Shown here piece by piece: positions 8,232 to 16,710 of a stretch of 46,053 bases of DNA. The position numbers and the translations under genes were made by a program. Source of the DNA: CAYONP01 sp964405335 (GTDB lineage Bacteria; Armatimonadota; UBA10988); assembly GCA_964405335.1 (NCBI GenBank), contig CAYONP010000043.1:1-46053 (forward strand). The letters run 5' to 3'. Within the stretch, counting starts at the first letter, position 1; each line of letters opens with the position of its first letter. The notes under the pieces were generated by a model. The model was not told where the DNA came from. It did not search any database and worked only from the letters and a program-made list of their open reading frames with translations.

Positions 8232-11200
8232 ATGCTCGCGCTGGTTGGTTGGCTGTGCCTCGCCGCGCCCGTGCCCGGCGCGACCCTCTCGTTCGCCGAC
8301 GATACCCTCGCCGGCTGGACCGCCTCGGCCGACGTCTGGACCATTGCCGAAAGCCCCGAGCTGTTCTGTCACCCTGACGAGCCGCCGCGGTTCGTGGTCG
8401 ATTCCCTCACCCGCGGCGAGGCCGTCACCGGCACGCTGCGCTCGCCGGTGTTCACCATCACCAGTCCGCGCCAGGCCTTCTCGGTCTCCGGCTGGGACGG
8501 CACGCTGAGTGGGCAGAACAACGGCGACCGCAACTGGGTCCTGCTCCGCGCGCACCCTGGCGGCGAAGTCCTGCGCCGGGCGCACACGCCGGGTCAGAAC
8601 CGACTGGTGCCGGTGCGCTGGACGACCTTCGACCTGATTGGACGGGAGGTCTACGTCGAAGTCGTCGACGACAATCCGGTGATCCGGCCGGGCGGCTTCG
8701 CCTGGATCGCCTTCGCCGACTATCGGCAGGAGACGGTCGCGATCGACGACGGTGTCGAGGTGACCGATCTCCACGGCCTGCGGCTCGACGACGCGGCGGT
8801 GCCGGAGCTGTGCGGCTCGCTGCCGTTCCTTGCCGCGCCGCCGGGGGCGCGGGGGGCCAGCCGGCGGCGGAGCGAGCCGCCGCTGGAGTTCATTCCGCTC
8901 GGCGGTCCGGCCGAGGCGGTGTACCTGCTCGGCTTGGTCAACTGGGGCTGGGATCACGGCACCGCGCACTGGGGCGAGCATCCCGAACTGCGCCCGGTGC
9001 GCGACGATCAACTCTACGTCGGCTGCCGCCTCGGCGAGCTGGAGGTGCGCTATGCCGACGGTGCGAGCGACCTGGTGCCGCTCGAGCTCGGCGCCACGGT
9101 CTGGTTCGTCGAGCACTTCATCGGCGGCGCGCCGGGCGGCAAGGCCGTCGACGAACCGTTCGCCAGCCGGCCCGACCTGCGCGCGGTGCTCGAGCGCTGC
9201 CTGCGATTGGTGCGCGATCCCCTCGCCCGGGCCGACTCGCCGCAGACGGTCTACGCGCTCGCGCTCCGCCCGCGCCCGAAGCCGATTCGCGGGCTGCTGA
9301 TCCGCGACAACCCGGCCTTCCGCGGCACGCCGCTGATCACCGCGGTGACGGTACGTACCGCGCAGCCGACCGCCGAGATGGCGCCCTTCCCGGCGGTGAG
9401 CGTGTCTCAGCGTGAGCTTGAGCCGCGGATCGACTTGGCCGAGCCGCTCGATTGGTCGGCCGATCTCGAGGCGCTGGCGGCGGCGCTCTACACCGGCGAG
9501 GAGGATCTGCCCGAGCAGCCCGAGCCGCTGGCCTTTCGTGACGGCTTCGCCGCGGCGGTGCGTTTCCGCGGCGATCGCTTCGCGACCATGCTGAACAACC
9601 TGTGGGTGGCCAACCTCGAGCAGATCGCCGGCAAGTTCGCCGCCGAGGACGGCTGTTTCCACGAGACCGGCCGCGACACGCCGTGGTATGGCGGCTACAG
9701 CGGTGTGGGGACCTGGGCGCCCGAGGTGGGGGTCTACTACGACGGCGCGTTCGGTCGCTGCTCTGACCACTTCGCCACCCTGGCGCTGCGCTGCCTCGAC
9801 GAGCCGGCGCGGCTGACCAGCTACGTCGACTTCTGCGACTACTGGCTCTACTGGCGCCGCGCCGACCACGACCCGGCCAACGGCCCGCCGAACGAGGGTT
9901 TCGACGCGGCCGGCTATCCGCCCGACGCGCCGTCGCACTGGGGCTTTGTCATGCAGGGCGGCGGGCCGCCCTGGCCGATCAACGAGATTGCCGGCGACGA
10001 GGAGACCGACGGTCACGGGGCGACGATGGTCGGCCGCTGGGTCGCCTGGCGCATGGCTGGCGCGCCGCGCGGCGAGTGGCTGACCGCCCCGCGCGAGGGG
10101 GTCTTCGGCCGCAGCCGGTGGGACTCGACGCGCGAGGCGGCCGAGTTCGTCTGTTGGCTGCTCGATTACACCGGCCGCGACGTGGTCTATTGCGAGGGTG
10201 AGACCACCGGCTGGGCCGGCGGCCCGCAACTCTCGCTGGCGGTGCCGGGGTGGCACAGCGTGACCGATCCGGTGCGGCGGCGCGAGATCTACGCCGGCGC
10301 CGACATGTACGAGGTCTATCCCAGCCAGGTCTGCCTGATCGGCCTGCGGTGCAGCGCGCAGATGGCCGAGGCGGCGGGCGAGCCGGCGCTGGCCGCGCGC
10401 TGGCGGGCTTATGCCGAGCGGATCCAGACCGGCATGCTGCGCGAGCTGCGCGACGGCGACCACAACGCGCCGGCTTGGAACGTGGCCTACCAGTCGGTCT
10501 ATCCGAGCCTGCAGGACTGCCTGGTGCAGGCCTGGTTTGCCCAGTACCTCGACGGCTACGACCCGACCCGCTGGCAGCCCGAGATGGCCCGCACCACGCG
10601 CCACACCTATGCCCGGCAGCGGGCGCAGGCACCGGGCCTGGCGCCGGTGCTGGGGTTTGGGTACGGCATCGGCTGGCTGGCTCAGTCGGCGCTGATGCTC
10701 GATGAGCTGGCTGACGCGGGCGAGCTGCTGCGCAACATCGCCCGCTACAGCTACGACAAGAACATGGACTACGCCGACGCCGAGCGCGGCATCGACTGGC
10801 GGCGCTGGCTCTGGGTCATCCCCGAGGGGACCAACCTGCTGCCGACCGGGCGGTGGCACCGCATCGGCGATCTGTCGAACGGCGCCAACCAGGGCCCGCC
10901 GCTGCACGCGATCGAGATCTGCGCCGGCGTCGACGACACGCAGCCGGCGGCGCTGAAGCTCCTGCCGCGCGTGCCGCCGGGGTTCGAGGGGCTCGAGGTC
11001 GAGCGCTTCCCCGCGCTGGTGCCATCGGGCGACGGGCTGGCGACCGCGCGGATCAACTATGCCTTCACCGCGCCCGAGCAGTTCGATCTGGTCAGCGACC
11101 GCGACCTGCCGACGCTGGCCGTGCGGCTGGGCCCTCACGCCAGCCGCGACGCGGCCGAGCAGTCGGCCCGACGGCTCAGCTTCGGCCTGCAGCCGGGCGC

Positions 11201-11306
11201 CCGGTGGCGGGTCCAGCAGTCCGGCCGCGCGGCCGAGGGCGAGGCCTGGTGGGTCTGGATCGAGGGCCTGAGCCACGTCACCACGCTGTCGCTACGTGGG
11301 CGGTGA
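8232..11306 (+). CDS. large secreted glycosidase-like protein (CBM-like + six-hairpin fold)
   Basis: 1024 residues with a signal peptide (MLALVGWLCLAAPVPGA). Residues ~20-165 form a beta-sandwich resembling the concanavalin-like modules attached to glycosidases (WDGTLSGQNNGDRNWVLLR, PGQNRLVPVRW, then a GGFAWIAFADYR segment). A beta-rich linker region follows to ~410. Residues ~440-930 are helix-rich with many Trp/Tyr pairs and acidic motifs (HDPANGPPNEGFD, WLLDYTGRD, AWNVAYQSVYPS), as in (alpha/alpha)6 six-hairpin glycosidases. The catalytic acids cannot be assigned by eye. ATG 8232 has GCGGAG six nt upstream. Predicted to act on polysaccharide outside the cytoplasm. It is convergent with the nitrilase gene, with only 5 bp between. 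Confidence 0.8.
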   Translation: MLALVGWLCLAAPVPGATLSFADDTLAGWTASADVWTIAESPELFCHPDEPPRFVVDSLTRGEAVTGTLRSPVFTITSPRQAFSVSGWDGTLSGQNNGDRNWVLLRAHPGGEVLRRAHTPGQNRLVPVRWTTFDLIGREVYVEVVDDNPVIRPGGFAWIAFADYRQETVAIDDGVEVTDLHGLRLDDAAVPELCGSLPFLAAPPGARGASRRRSEPPLEFIPLGGPAEAVYLLGLVNWGWDHGTAHWGEHPELRPVRDDQLYVGCRLGELEVRYADGASDLVPLELGATVWFVEHFIGGAPGGKAVDEPFASRPDLRAVLERCLRLVRDPLARADSPQTVYALALRPRPKPIRGLLIRDNPAFRGTPLITAVTVRTAQPTAEMAPFPAVSVSQRELEPRIDLAEPLDWSADLEALAAALYTGEEDLPEQPEPLAFRDGFAAAVRFRGDRFATMLNNLWVANLEQIAGKFAAEDGCFHETGRDTPWYGGYSGVGTWAPEVGVYYDGAFGRCSDHFATLALRCLDEPARLTSYVDFCDYWLYWRRADHDPANGPPNEGFDAAGYPPDAPSHWGFVMQGGGPPWPINEIAGDEETDGHGATMVGRWVAWRMAGAPRGEWLTAPREGVFGRSRWDSTREAAEFVCWLLDYTGRDVVYCEGETTGWAGGPQLSLAVPGWHSVTDPVRRREIYAGADMYEVYPSQVCLIGLRCSAQMAEAAGEPALAARWRAYAERIQTGMLRELRDGDHNAPAWNVAYQSVYPSLQDCLVQAWFAQYLDGYDPTRWQPEMARTTRHTYARQRAQAPGLAPVLGFGYGIGWLAQSALMLDELADAGELLRNIARYSYDKNMDYADAERGIDWRRWLWVIPEGTNLLPTGRWHRIGDLSNGANQGPPLHAIEICAGVDDTQPAALKLLPRVPPGFEGLEVERFPALVPSGDGLATARINYAFTAPEQFDLVSDRDLPTLAVRLGPHASRDAAEQSARRLSFGLQPGARWRVQQSGRAAEGEAWWVWIEGLSHVTTLSLRGR

Positions 11307-11311
11307 GGCGC

Positions 11312-12280
11312 TCAGACGCCCTCGCGGTCGAACCGCACCGCGCGGGTGTCGCGCTCGGCGCCGGTGGCCACCGCCAGCGGGCCGTAGAGTTCGGGCCGGC
11401 GGGTTTTGATCCAGCGCCGGCCGGTGCTGCGGGCGAGCAGCGAGCGGTCGAGCTCGGCGACGACCATCGCCTCGCCGGCGTGGCAGGTCTCGGCCAGGAT
11501 GCGGCCGTAGGGGTCGAGGATCATCGCGTTGCCGGTGCGGATCTCGTCGTCATCGATGCCGACGCCGTTGCTGAAGGCGAGGAACAGCCCGTTGTCGTGC
11601 GCCCGGGCGGGCAGCCAGCGAAGCAGCCAGCCGCGGCCTTTGGGACCCGCCAGCTCGGCCTCGATGGCCACCGGGTCGGCCGCGCGCCGGTCCCATTTCG
11701 CCCGGTCGACCAGGCCCATGGTGTGCGGGTCGGGCGAGTCGCAGCCGCCGGTCTGGTGCGGGGCGAGCAGCAGCTCGGCTCCGTCCAGGGCGGTGAGGCG
11801 CACGTTCTCGCCCAGGTTACAGTCGTAGCAGATCAACACGCCGAGCCGCCAGCCCGAGGGATCGTCGAAAACCGTGAAGCTGTCGCCGCTGCTGACATGC
11901 TCGCTGACGAAGGCGTGCAGCTTGCGGTGGCGGGCGACCCGGCCGTCGGGCATGGCCACCGCGTAGGCGTTGTAGATCCGTCCGTCGTCGCCGCGCTCGA
12001 GCAGGCCGGCGCCGATGGTCATCCGCTGCTCGCGCGCCAGGGCCTGCAGCCGCGCGGACGACGGACCGGCGGGGATCGGCTCGGCCAACTGCCACAGCTC
12101 GTCGCGCGAGAGGTGGCGCAGGTGCCAGTAGCCGGTCAGGCAGCACTCGGGGAAGACGGCGACGCGCACCGCCTGCGCAGCGGCGGCGTGGACGAACCGC
12201 TCGACGGTGGCCAGGTTGGCCGCCACGTCGCCGGGGGCGGGTTCGAACTGCACCGAGGCGACGCGTAGCATGTCCGACAC
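11312..12280 (-). CDS. carbon-nitrogen hydrolase (nitrilase superfamily)
   Basis: 322 residues with the complete nitrilase-superfamily triad: E45 in VFPECCLTG, K120 in RHRKLHAF and C151 in VLICYDCNLGENVR. It hydrolyses a non-peptide C-N bond (amide, carbamoyl or nitrile); the substrate is unknown. An insertion around residues 185-215 (DPHTMGLVDRAKWDRRAAD onward) sits between the catalytic Cys and the last core strands. No signal peptide, so cytoplasmic. I chose GTG 12280 because GGGAG lies 6 nt upstream; ATG 12271 is three codons inside. It heads a minus-strand stretch divergent from nothing on its left side and follows the DUF1801 gene. Confidence 0.88.
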   Translation of the reverse strand: MSDMLRVASVQFEPAPGDVAANLATVERFVHAAAAQAVRVAVFPECCLTGYWHLRHLSRDELWQLAEPIPAGPSSARLQALAREQRMTIGAGLLERGDDGRIYNAYAVAMPDGRVARHRKLHAFVSEHVSSGDSFTVFDDPSGWRLGVLICYDCNLGENVRLTALDGAELLLAPHQTGGCDSPDPHTMGLVDRAKWDRRAADPVAIEAELAGPKGRGWLLRWLPARAHDNGLFLAFSNGVGIDDDEIRTGNAMILDPYGRILAETCHAGEAMVVAELDRSLLARSTGRRWIKTRRPELYGPLAVATGAERDTRAVRFDREGV

Positions 12281-12331
12281 GGGCGGCTCCCGTGCGGCGG
12301 TTCGGCGGGTCGCGCTGCGTCCCTGCCGGTG

Positions 12332-12757
12332 CTAATCCGCGGCGGTCACGGCGTGGTCGTCGACGAACGCGACCGACTCGCGGATCAACTCGTCGAGCAC
12401 CGCCAGGTCGACGTCGGCGAGGCGCCTGAGGTACAGGCAGCACTTGCCCAGCTTGTGCTTGCCGAGCCGCGCGAGATGGTCGGCATAGCCCTCGAAGCCG
12501 GCCATCAGGTAGAGCGTGAACTCCCGCTTGCGCGCGGCGAAGCCGATCACGAACCAATCGCCCGAGCAGCCGCTCTGGTACTCGTAATGGTAGTCGCCGA
12601 AGCCGACGATGCTCGGGCCCCAGATGACCGGCGGCGCGCCGGTCGCCTGCTCCATCATCCGCGCCAGCGTGCGGCAATCGTCGCGGCGGCCTTCGTCGAT
12701 GCCGGTGAGGTAGTCCTCGAACGAAACGTCGGTCGGCCTGGTCTTCAGCTCGGCCAT
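12332..12757 (-). CDS. DUF1801 (YdhG-like) family protein
   Basis: 141 residues matching the small DUF1801/YdhG fold: an early MAELKTRPTDVSFEDYL segment, the GPSIVGFGDYHYEY core, FVIGFAARKREFTLYLM, and KHKLGKCCLYLRRLADVD. The family is often found as small cytosolic proteins of unknown biochemical role. ATG 12757 is chosen because GGAG lies six nt upstream; an in-frame start at 12778 lacks this. It lies between the nitrilase gene and the NPCBM hydrolase gene on the same strand, with 44-51 bp spacers, so shared transcription is possible. Confidence 0.82.
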   Translation of the reverse strand: MAELKTRPTDVSFEDYLTGIDEGRRDDCRTLARMMEQATGAPPVIWGPSIVGFGDYHYEYQSGCSGDWFVIGFAARKREFTLYLMAGFEGYADHLARLGKHKLGKCCLYLRRLADVDLAVLDELIRESVAFVDDHAVTAAD

Positions 12758-12801
12758 CGGTGGCTCCGTCGACTCCATCGTGAGTCGCTACCGGCCGGCG
12801 G

Positions 12802-15624
12802 TCAGCGCACGATTCGCGCCTCGGCCCAGTTGCCGTGGTCGGCGGCGATGCCGTCGCCGCCGTCTTCGATGAGCAGCGCCAGCCGGCTGACGCCGTCGAT
12901 CGGCACCGTGACGTCGAGCGGCGCGTCGTCGCGGCGGAGCAGCGGACTGCGATACAGCTCGACGCCGTCGCCCTCGACGACGAAGACGATCGAGTTGGCC
13001 CAGACCTCCTGGTCACAGCCGATGGTTGCCGCAAAGAGCCGGTGGCCGGGCGGCAGGTCGAACTCGATCCGCGACTCGGCGTGCGCCCCGAGGCCGCGGT
13101 GGTAGCGCCGGCCGGCCATGGTCATCGGCTGGTCCATGATGCTCCGGTTGCGCCGTACCTCGCCCCAGCCGGCCGTCGCCGAGCGCCAGGGCAGGCTGTC
13201 GAGGTAGAGGCCGTCGATGCGCTCGATTGCCCGCCGGGCACGCTGCGCCGGCAGCTCGGCCGGCGGCGACTCGAGTGCCGCCAGGCGGATCGCCCACGGC
13301 CGCGCCGGGTGCGGCGGCAGGGGGAAGTCGGCCCACGGCTCAGGCAGCAGCGGCCGACGGGCCGGCAGCGCGCCGCGGACCCAGGCGCCGCAGCGCGAGC
13401 GGGCGTCGGTCAACACCACCCGCAGGTCGAGCCGGTGGCGTCCGACTAGGAGCGGCGCCGTGAACCACTGCCACTCCTCGACGGGCGCGGCACCGGTGGC
13501 CGAGAAGCCGCCGCGCGAGCCGGTCTGGCGCAGCTCCAGCGGCTGCCCGTCGAGCTCGGCCTCGGCGGTGGCCGGCGCGCCGCCGGGCGGACCCTCGATC
13601 AGCAGGCACAGCTCGCCCGGCGCGGCCAGCTCGACCTCGCCGGTGGCCCGCCACGCCAGCACCTCCGCCGCGTCGCCGTCCGGCGACGTCCAGTCAGGGC
13701 CGAACGGCGCCGGTTCGGGTTCGTAGACGATTCGCTCATGTGTGCTGTCCCACGCGTCTGCATTCGCCGGGGTGTAAGGCGGCGGTTCGAGGCCGCGGAT
13801 GCTGTGCTGGTCGGTCCATTCGATCACCGCCAGCTCGTACGGCCCGAGCTCGATCTCCGCCGGCGCGGCCGTCGCCTCGCGTCGCGGGTAGAGCCAGCGC
13901 AGTGTGCCCGGGCCGCGGCTCGGCAGCGCGATGGTCGCCGGCTCAATCCACGGGTTGCGGACGAAGCAGAGCGTGCGCTCGGCGCCGACGTAGGCGTAGC
14001 CATAGGCCTCTCTCTCGCGCGGCGAGCCGCCGAGCAGCACCGGCTGCCGCAGCTCGTCGCGGTGCGCTCGTGCCCAGCGCATCAGCTCGGCGAAGAAGCG
14101 CCACTCCTCGGCGTCCATGTGCCGTGGGTTGATGTAGGTCGAGTGGAACCAGTGCCCGCGCGCGACCGCCATGACCAGGTGGTTGTAGGCCTCACCGGGG
14201 CACTGGATGATGACGTCGAAGCACTCGAGCGCGTCGGACGGCAGCCAGAACGCGTCGTCACCCTCGCGGATCACCGCGTCGCGGGCGGTGGTCATCGATT
14301 CGAGCCACTCGGGGCAGGGGCTCACGCCGCGCGGGCTGTCGTCGCCGAACGGGCCGATCACATACGGCGTGTGCATCAGCCACCAGGGGCTCGGCCAGTA
14401 GCCCAGGCAGGTCGGCTCGAGGGCAATCTCGGGGTTCTCCGCGCGCAGCGCGTCGAACACCTCGCGCAGGCCCTCGGCGATGGCATAGAACGAGTCCTCG
14501 CCCGGCGCGTGGCCGTGGCCCTCGGCGGTGCACGGCCAGGCCAGGCCGTCGAACTTGACGTGCGCCAGGCCGGCGGCCCGCGCATGGGCCACCACCGCGT
14601 CGCGGAACTCGCGCTGGTACCGCCCGCCGCGCGCGAGGCAGGCGAAGCGGCCGAGGTGCGAGCCGGGGGCGACCTCGTAGCCCTGCTCGGCCAGCCAGCC
14701 GTTGTCGAGCGCCGGCGGGTAGAGGCTGGACGGCGAAACCCACAGCCCCGGCCGGCTGCCCATCGCCGCCAGCGCGGCGCCGATGCGCGCAAAGCCCTCG
14801 GGATAGCCCTCGCCGTCGACCTGCCAGATGCTGTGGGCGTCGGACCAGCCCATGTCCATCGCGTAGGAGTCGAAGAAGAAGCCGGTCGGCTCGTACAGCC
14901 CTTCGCGCAGCGCGGCCAGGTTGGCCAGCACATCCTCCTCGCCGAACGGCACCGGCATGGTCCACCAGTTGTTGTAATGGACGTGGATGTCGCGCGGGTG
15001 GATGCGCACCGCCTCAAGGTAGCGCAGAAAGGCCCGCTTCAGCGCCGCCCGGTCGCCACGCTCGGGCGACGAGCCGACCACCGCCGGCGGCAGCGCAACC
15101 CACTCGCGCCCGATCTCGAGGTCGATCGGCTGGCTGATCCGGACCATCTCGCCGTCGACCACGGTCATCGCCGAGGGATGCTCGACGCCGAGGAAGAGGC
15201 CGTCGCCGATCACCGGGCACGAGACATGCGCCGGGCCGACGCGCTCGAGCGCCTGACCCTCCACCCGCGCCTCGAGCAACGCCGCGCGCGCGAGGTGCAC
15301 CGGCGCGCCGGTGGCCCGCAGGCGCGGCGCCAGGCGCAGCGTCCGGCCGTCGGCGGCGAAGGCGACGGTCCACTCCGCTTCGAGCCCGACCGCCGGCCAG
15401 TTGGCCTGGACGACCACCCGGTCGGCCGCCGGCTCGGCCCGCTGGTCGGCCTCGGCCAGGCTGACCGTCCGCCCGTCGGCGAGAGTCAGGCTCAACAGCG
15501 GGCCGGCGATGGTCCACTCGGCGTAGCGGACGAGCCCGGGCGACACCTCGGCGACCAAGTCGGCCGAGCGGAGCGACGCCGGCCCCGCGACGATGACCAG
15601 TGCGCACGGCCAGTGGAGCGGCAT
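12802..15624 (-). CDS. secreted alpha-galactosidase-like glycoside hydrolase with NPCBM domain
   Basis: 940 residues. A short signal peptide (MPLHWPCALVIVAGPASLRS) is followed by a beta-sandwich N-domain (~20-200). A TIM-barrel region carries FFFDSYAMDMGW (249-260) and HVKFDG (355-360), where D359 matches the nucleophile position of clan GH-D alpha-galactosidases (KxD). After a beta cap and a second beta domain (~600-760), the C-terminus (~800-940) is a clear NPCBM/NEW2 carbohydrate-binding module (RYHRGLGAHAESRIEFDLP, then FAATIGCDQEV). ATG 15624 is supported by GGGAGG five nt upstream. It is divergent from the Tat-exported phosphoesterase gene. Exact glycosidic specificity is not readable. 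Confidence 0.85.
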   Translation of the reverse strand: MPLHWPCALVIVAGPASLRSADLVAEVSPGLVRYAEWTIAGPLLSLTLADGRTVSLAEADQRAEPAADRVVVQANWPAVGLEAEWTVAFAADGRTLRLAPRLRATGAPVHLARAALLEARVEGQALERVGPAHVSCPVIGDGLFLGVEHPSAMTVVDGEMVRISQPIDLEIGREWVALPPAVVGSSPERGDRAALKRAFLRYLEAVRIHPRDIHVHYNNWWTMPVPFGEEDVLANLAALREGLYEPTGFFFDSYAMDMGWSDAHSIWQVDGEGYPEGFARIGAALAAMGSRPGLWVSPSSLYPPALDNGWLAEQGYEVAPGSHLGRFACLARGGRYQREFRDAVVAHARAAGLAHVKFDGLAWPCTAEGHGHAPGEDSFYAIAEGLREVFDALRAENPEIALEPTCLGYWPSPWWLMHTPYVIGPFGDDSPRGVSPCPEWLESMTTARDAVIREGDDAFWLPSDALECFDVIIQCPGEAYNHLVMAVARGHWFHSTYINPRHMDAEEWRFFAELMRWARAHRDELRQPVLLGGSPREREAYGYAYVGAERTLCFVRNPWIEPATIALPSRGPGTLRWLYPRREATAAPAEIELGPYELAVIEWTDQHSIRGLEPPPYTPANADAWDSTHERIVYEPEPAPFGPDWTSPDGDAAEVLAWRATGEVELAAPGELCLLIEGPPGGAPATAEAELDGQPLELRQTGSRGGFSATGAAPVEEWQWFTAPLLVGRHRLDLRVVLTDARSRCGAWVRGALPARRPLLPEPWADFPLPPHPARPWAIRLAALESPPAELPAQRARRAIERIDGLYLDSLPWRSATAGWGEVRRNRSIMDQPMTMAGRRYHRGLGAHAESRIEFDLPPGHRLFAATIGCDQEVWANSIVFVVEGDGVELYRSPLLRRDDAPLDVTVPIDGVSRLALLIEDGGDGIAADHGNWAEARIVR

Positions 15625-15719
15625 CCCAGCCTCCCAGCGGCGCATTCGGCCGGCCGGCGTGGTGGACCTTCCCACCGGCTCGACGAGGAGCCGGCGCGCC
15701 GGCGGCCAAACCGAGCGGC

Positions 15720-16643
15720 ATGACCATCGATCGACGGACCTTCGTGCTCTCGACCGCCGCGGCAGCCGCCGCGCGCGGGCAGGCGGGGCGGCTGCGCTTC
15801 GGCCTGATCGCCGACCTGCATTACGGCCTGGCGCCCGACGCGTCGGAGCGGCTCGCGGCGTTCATGGCCGAGGTCGCCGCGCGGCCGGGGCTCGACTACA
15901 TCATCCAGTTGGGCGACTTCTGCCACCCGACCGACGCCGCGCGGCCGTTCGTCGATGCCTTCCATGCGTTCGACGGCCCGTGCTACCACGTGCTCGGCAA
16001 CCACGACATGGACAAGGGCGGTAAGGCCGACATCCTCGGCCTGTGGGGCGCGCCGGGGCCGTACTACGCCTTCGCCGCCGGGGGTTGGCGGTTCATCGTG
16101 CTCGACCTCAACCACATCAAGCGCGACGGCGGCTTCATCGACTACGAGCAGGGCAACTACTTCGCCGCCGGCTCGAGCCTCAACTGGGCCGGCACCGCAC
16201 AGCTCGAGTGGCTGGCCGACGAGCTGGCCCGCTCCGACCGGCCGACGATCGTCTTCGCCCACCAGCCGATCGGCGCCGCCGGGCCCGGCCAGCCGTTGCC
16301 CGAGCCCCAGCGCGAGCTGCTCGAGGTGCTCCGCCACGGCCCGGTGGTCGCCTGCCTCTATGGTCACCTGCACGTCGACCGGCACGACCGGCGCCACGGC
16401 ATCCACTGCCTCGGCATCAACTCGGCCAGCTACCACTGGTCGGGCGGCATGCACCCATACACCGACCCGCTCTACGCCTTCGCCGAGCTGTCCGACGGCG
16501 AACTGCGGATCGAGGGCCGCTGGTCGAGCTACTCGGCCACCGATCCGCGCGAGACCACCGCGGCGGCGACCATCGGCGCCGACCCGTGGATCTCGGACCG
16601 GCGGATTGAGCTCGGGCGTAACGGGTCGTTGACCGTCGGCTGA
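15720..16643 (+). CDS. Tat-exported calcineurin-like metallophosphoesterase
   Basis: 307 residues. The N-terminus MTIDRRTFVLSTAAAAAARG has a twin-arginine motif and Ala-rich core, so export by Tat is predicted. All metallophosphoesterase metal-binding motifs are present: D32-x-H34 in IADLHYG, GD at 65-66 (QLGDFCHP), GNHD at 93-96, H180 in VFAHQP and GHLH at 214-217. It likely hydrolyses a phosphomonoester or phosphodiester outside the cytoplasm. ATG 15720 lacks a strong ribosome-binding site (only GAGCGG close by), but matches the family N-terminus. It diverges from the NPCBM hydrolase gene. Confidence 0.9.
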   Translation: MTIDRRTFVLSTAAAAAARGQAGRLRFGLIADLHYGLAPDASERLAAFMAEVAARPGLDYIIQLGDFCHPTDAARPFVDAFHAFDGPCYHVLGNHDMDKGGKADILGLWGAPGPYYAFAAGGWRFIVLDLNHIKRDGGFIDYEQGNYFAAGSSLNWAGTAQLEWLADELARSDRPTIVFAHQPIGAAGPGQPLPEPQRELLEVLRHGPVVACLYGHLHVDRHDRRHGIHCLGINSASYHWSGGMHPYTDPLYAFAELSDGELRIEGRWSSYSATDPRETTAAATIGADPWISDRRIELGRNGSLTVG

Positions 16644-16710
16644 ACGCCCGGATCGCCGTCAACGGGCGCGTTCCGTCGGCGGTATCGCGCTGGTGGGCGG
16701 AGGAATCTCG

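Noticed and set aside
7698..11276. 1192-codon open frame on the minus strand
   Set aside because: It lies antisense to the secreted glycosidase-like gene; long antisense frames are common at this GC content, and its product is low-complexity Arg/Ala/Gly sequence without motifs.
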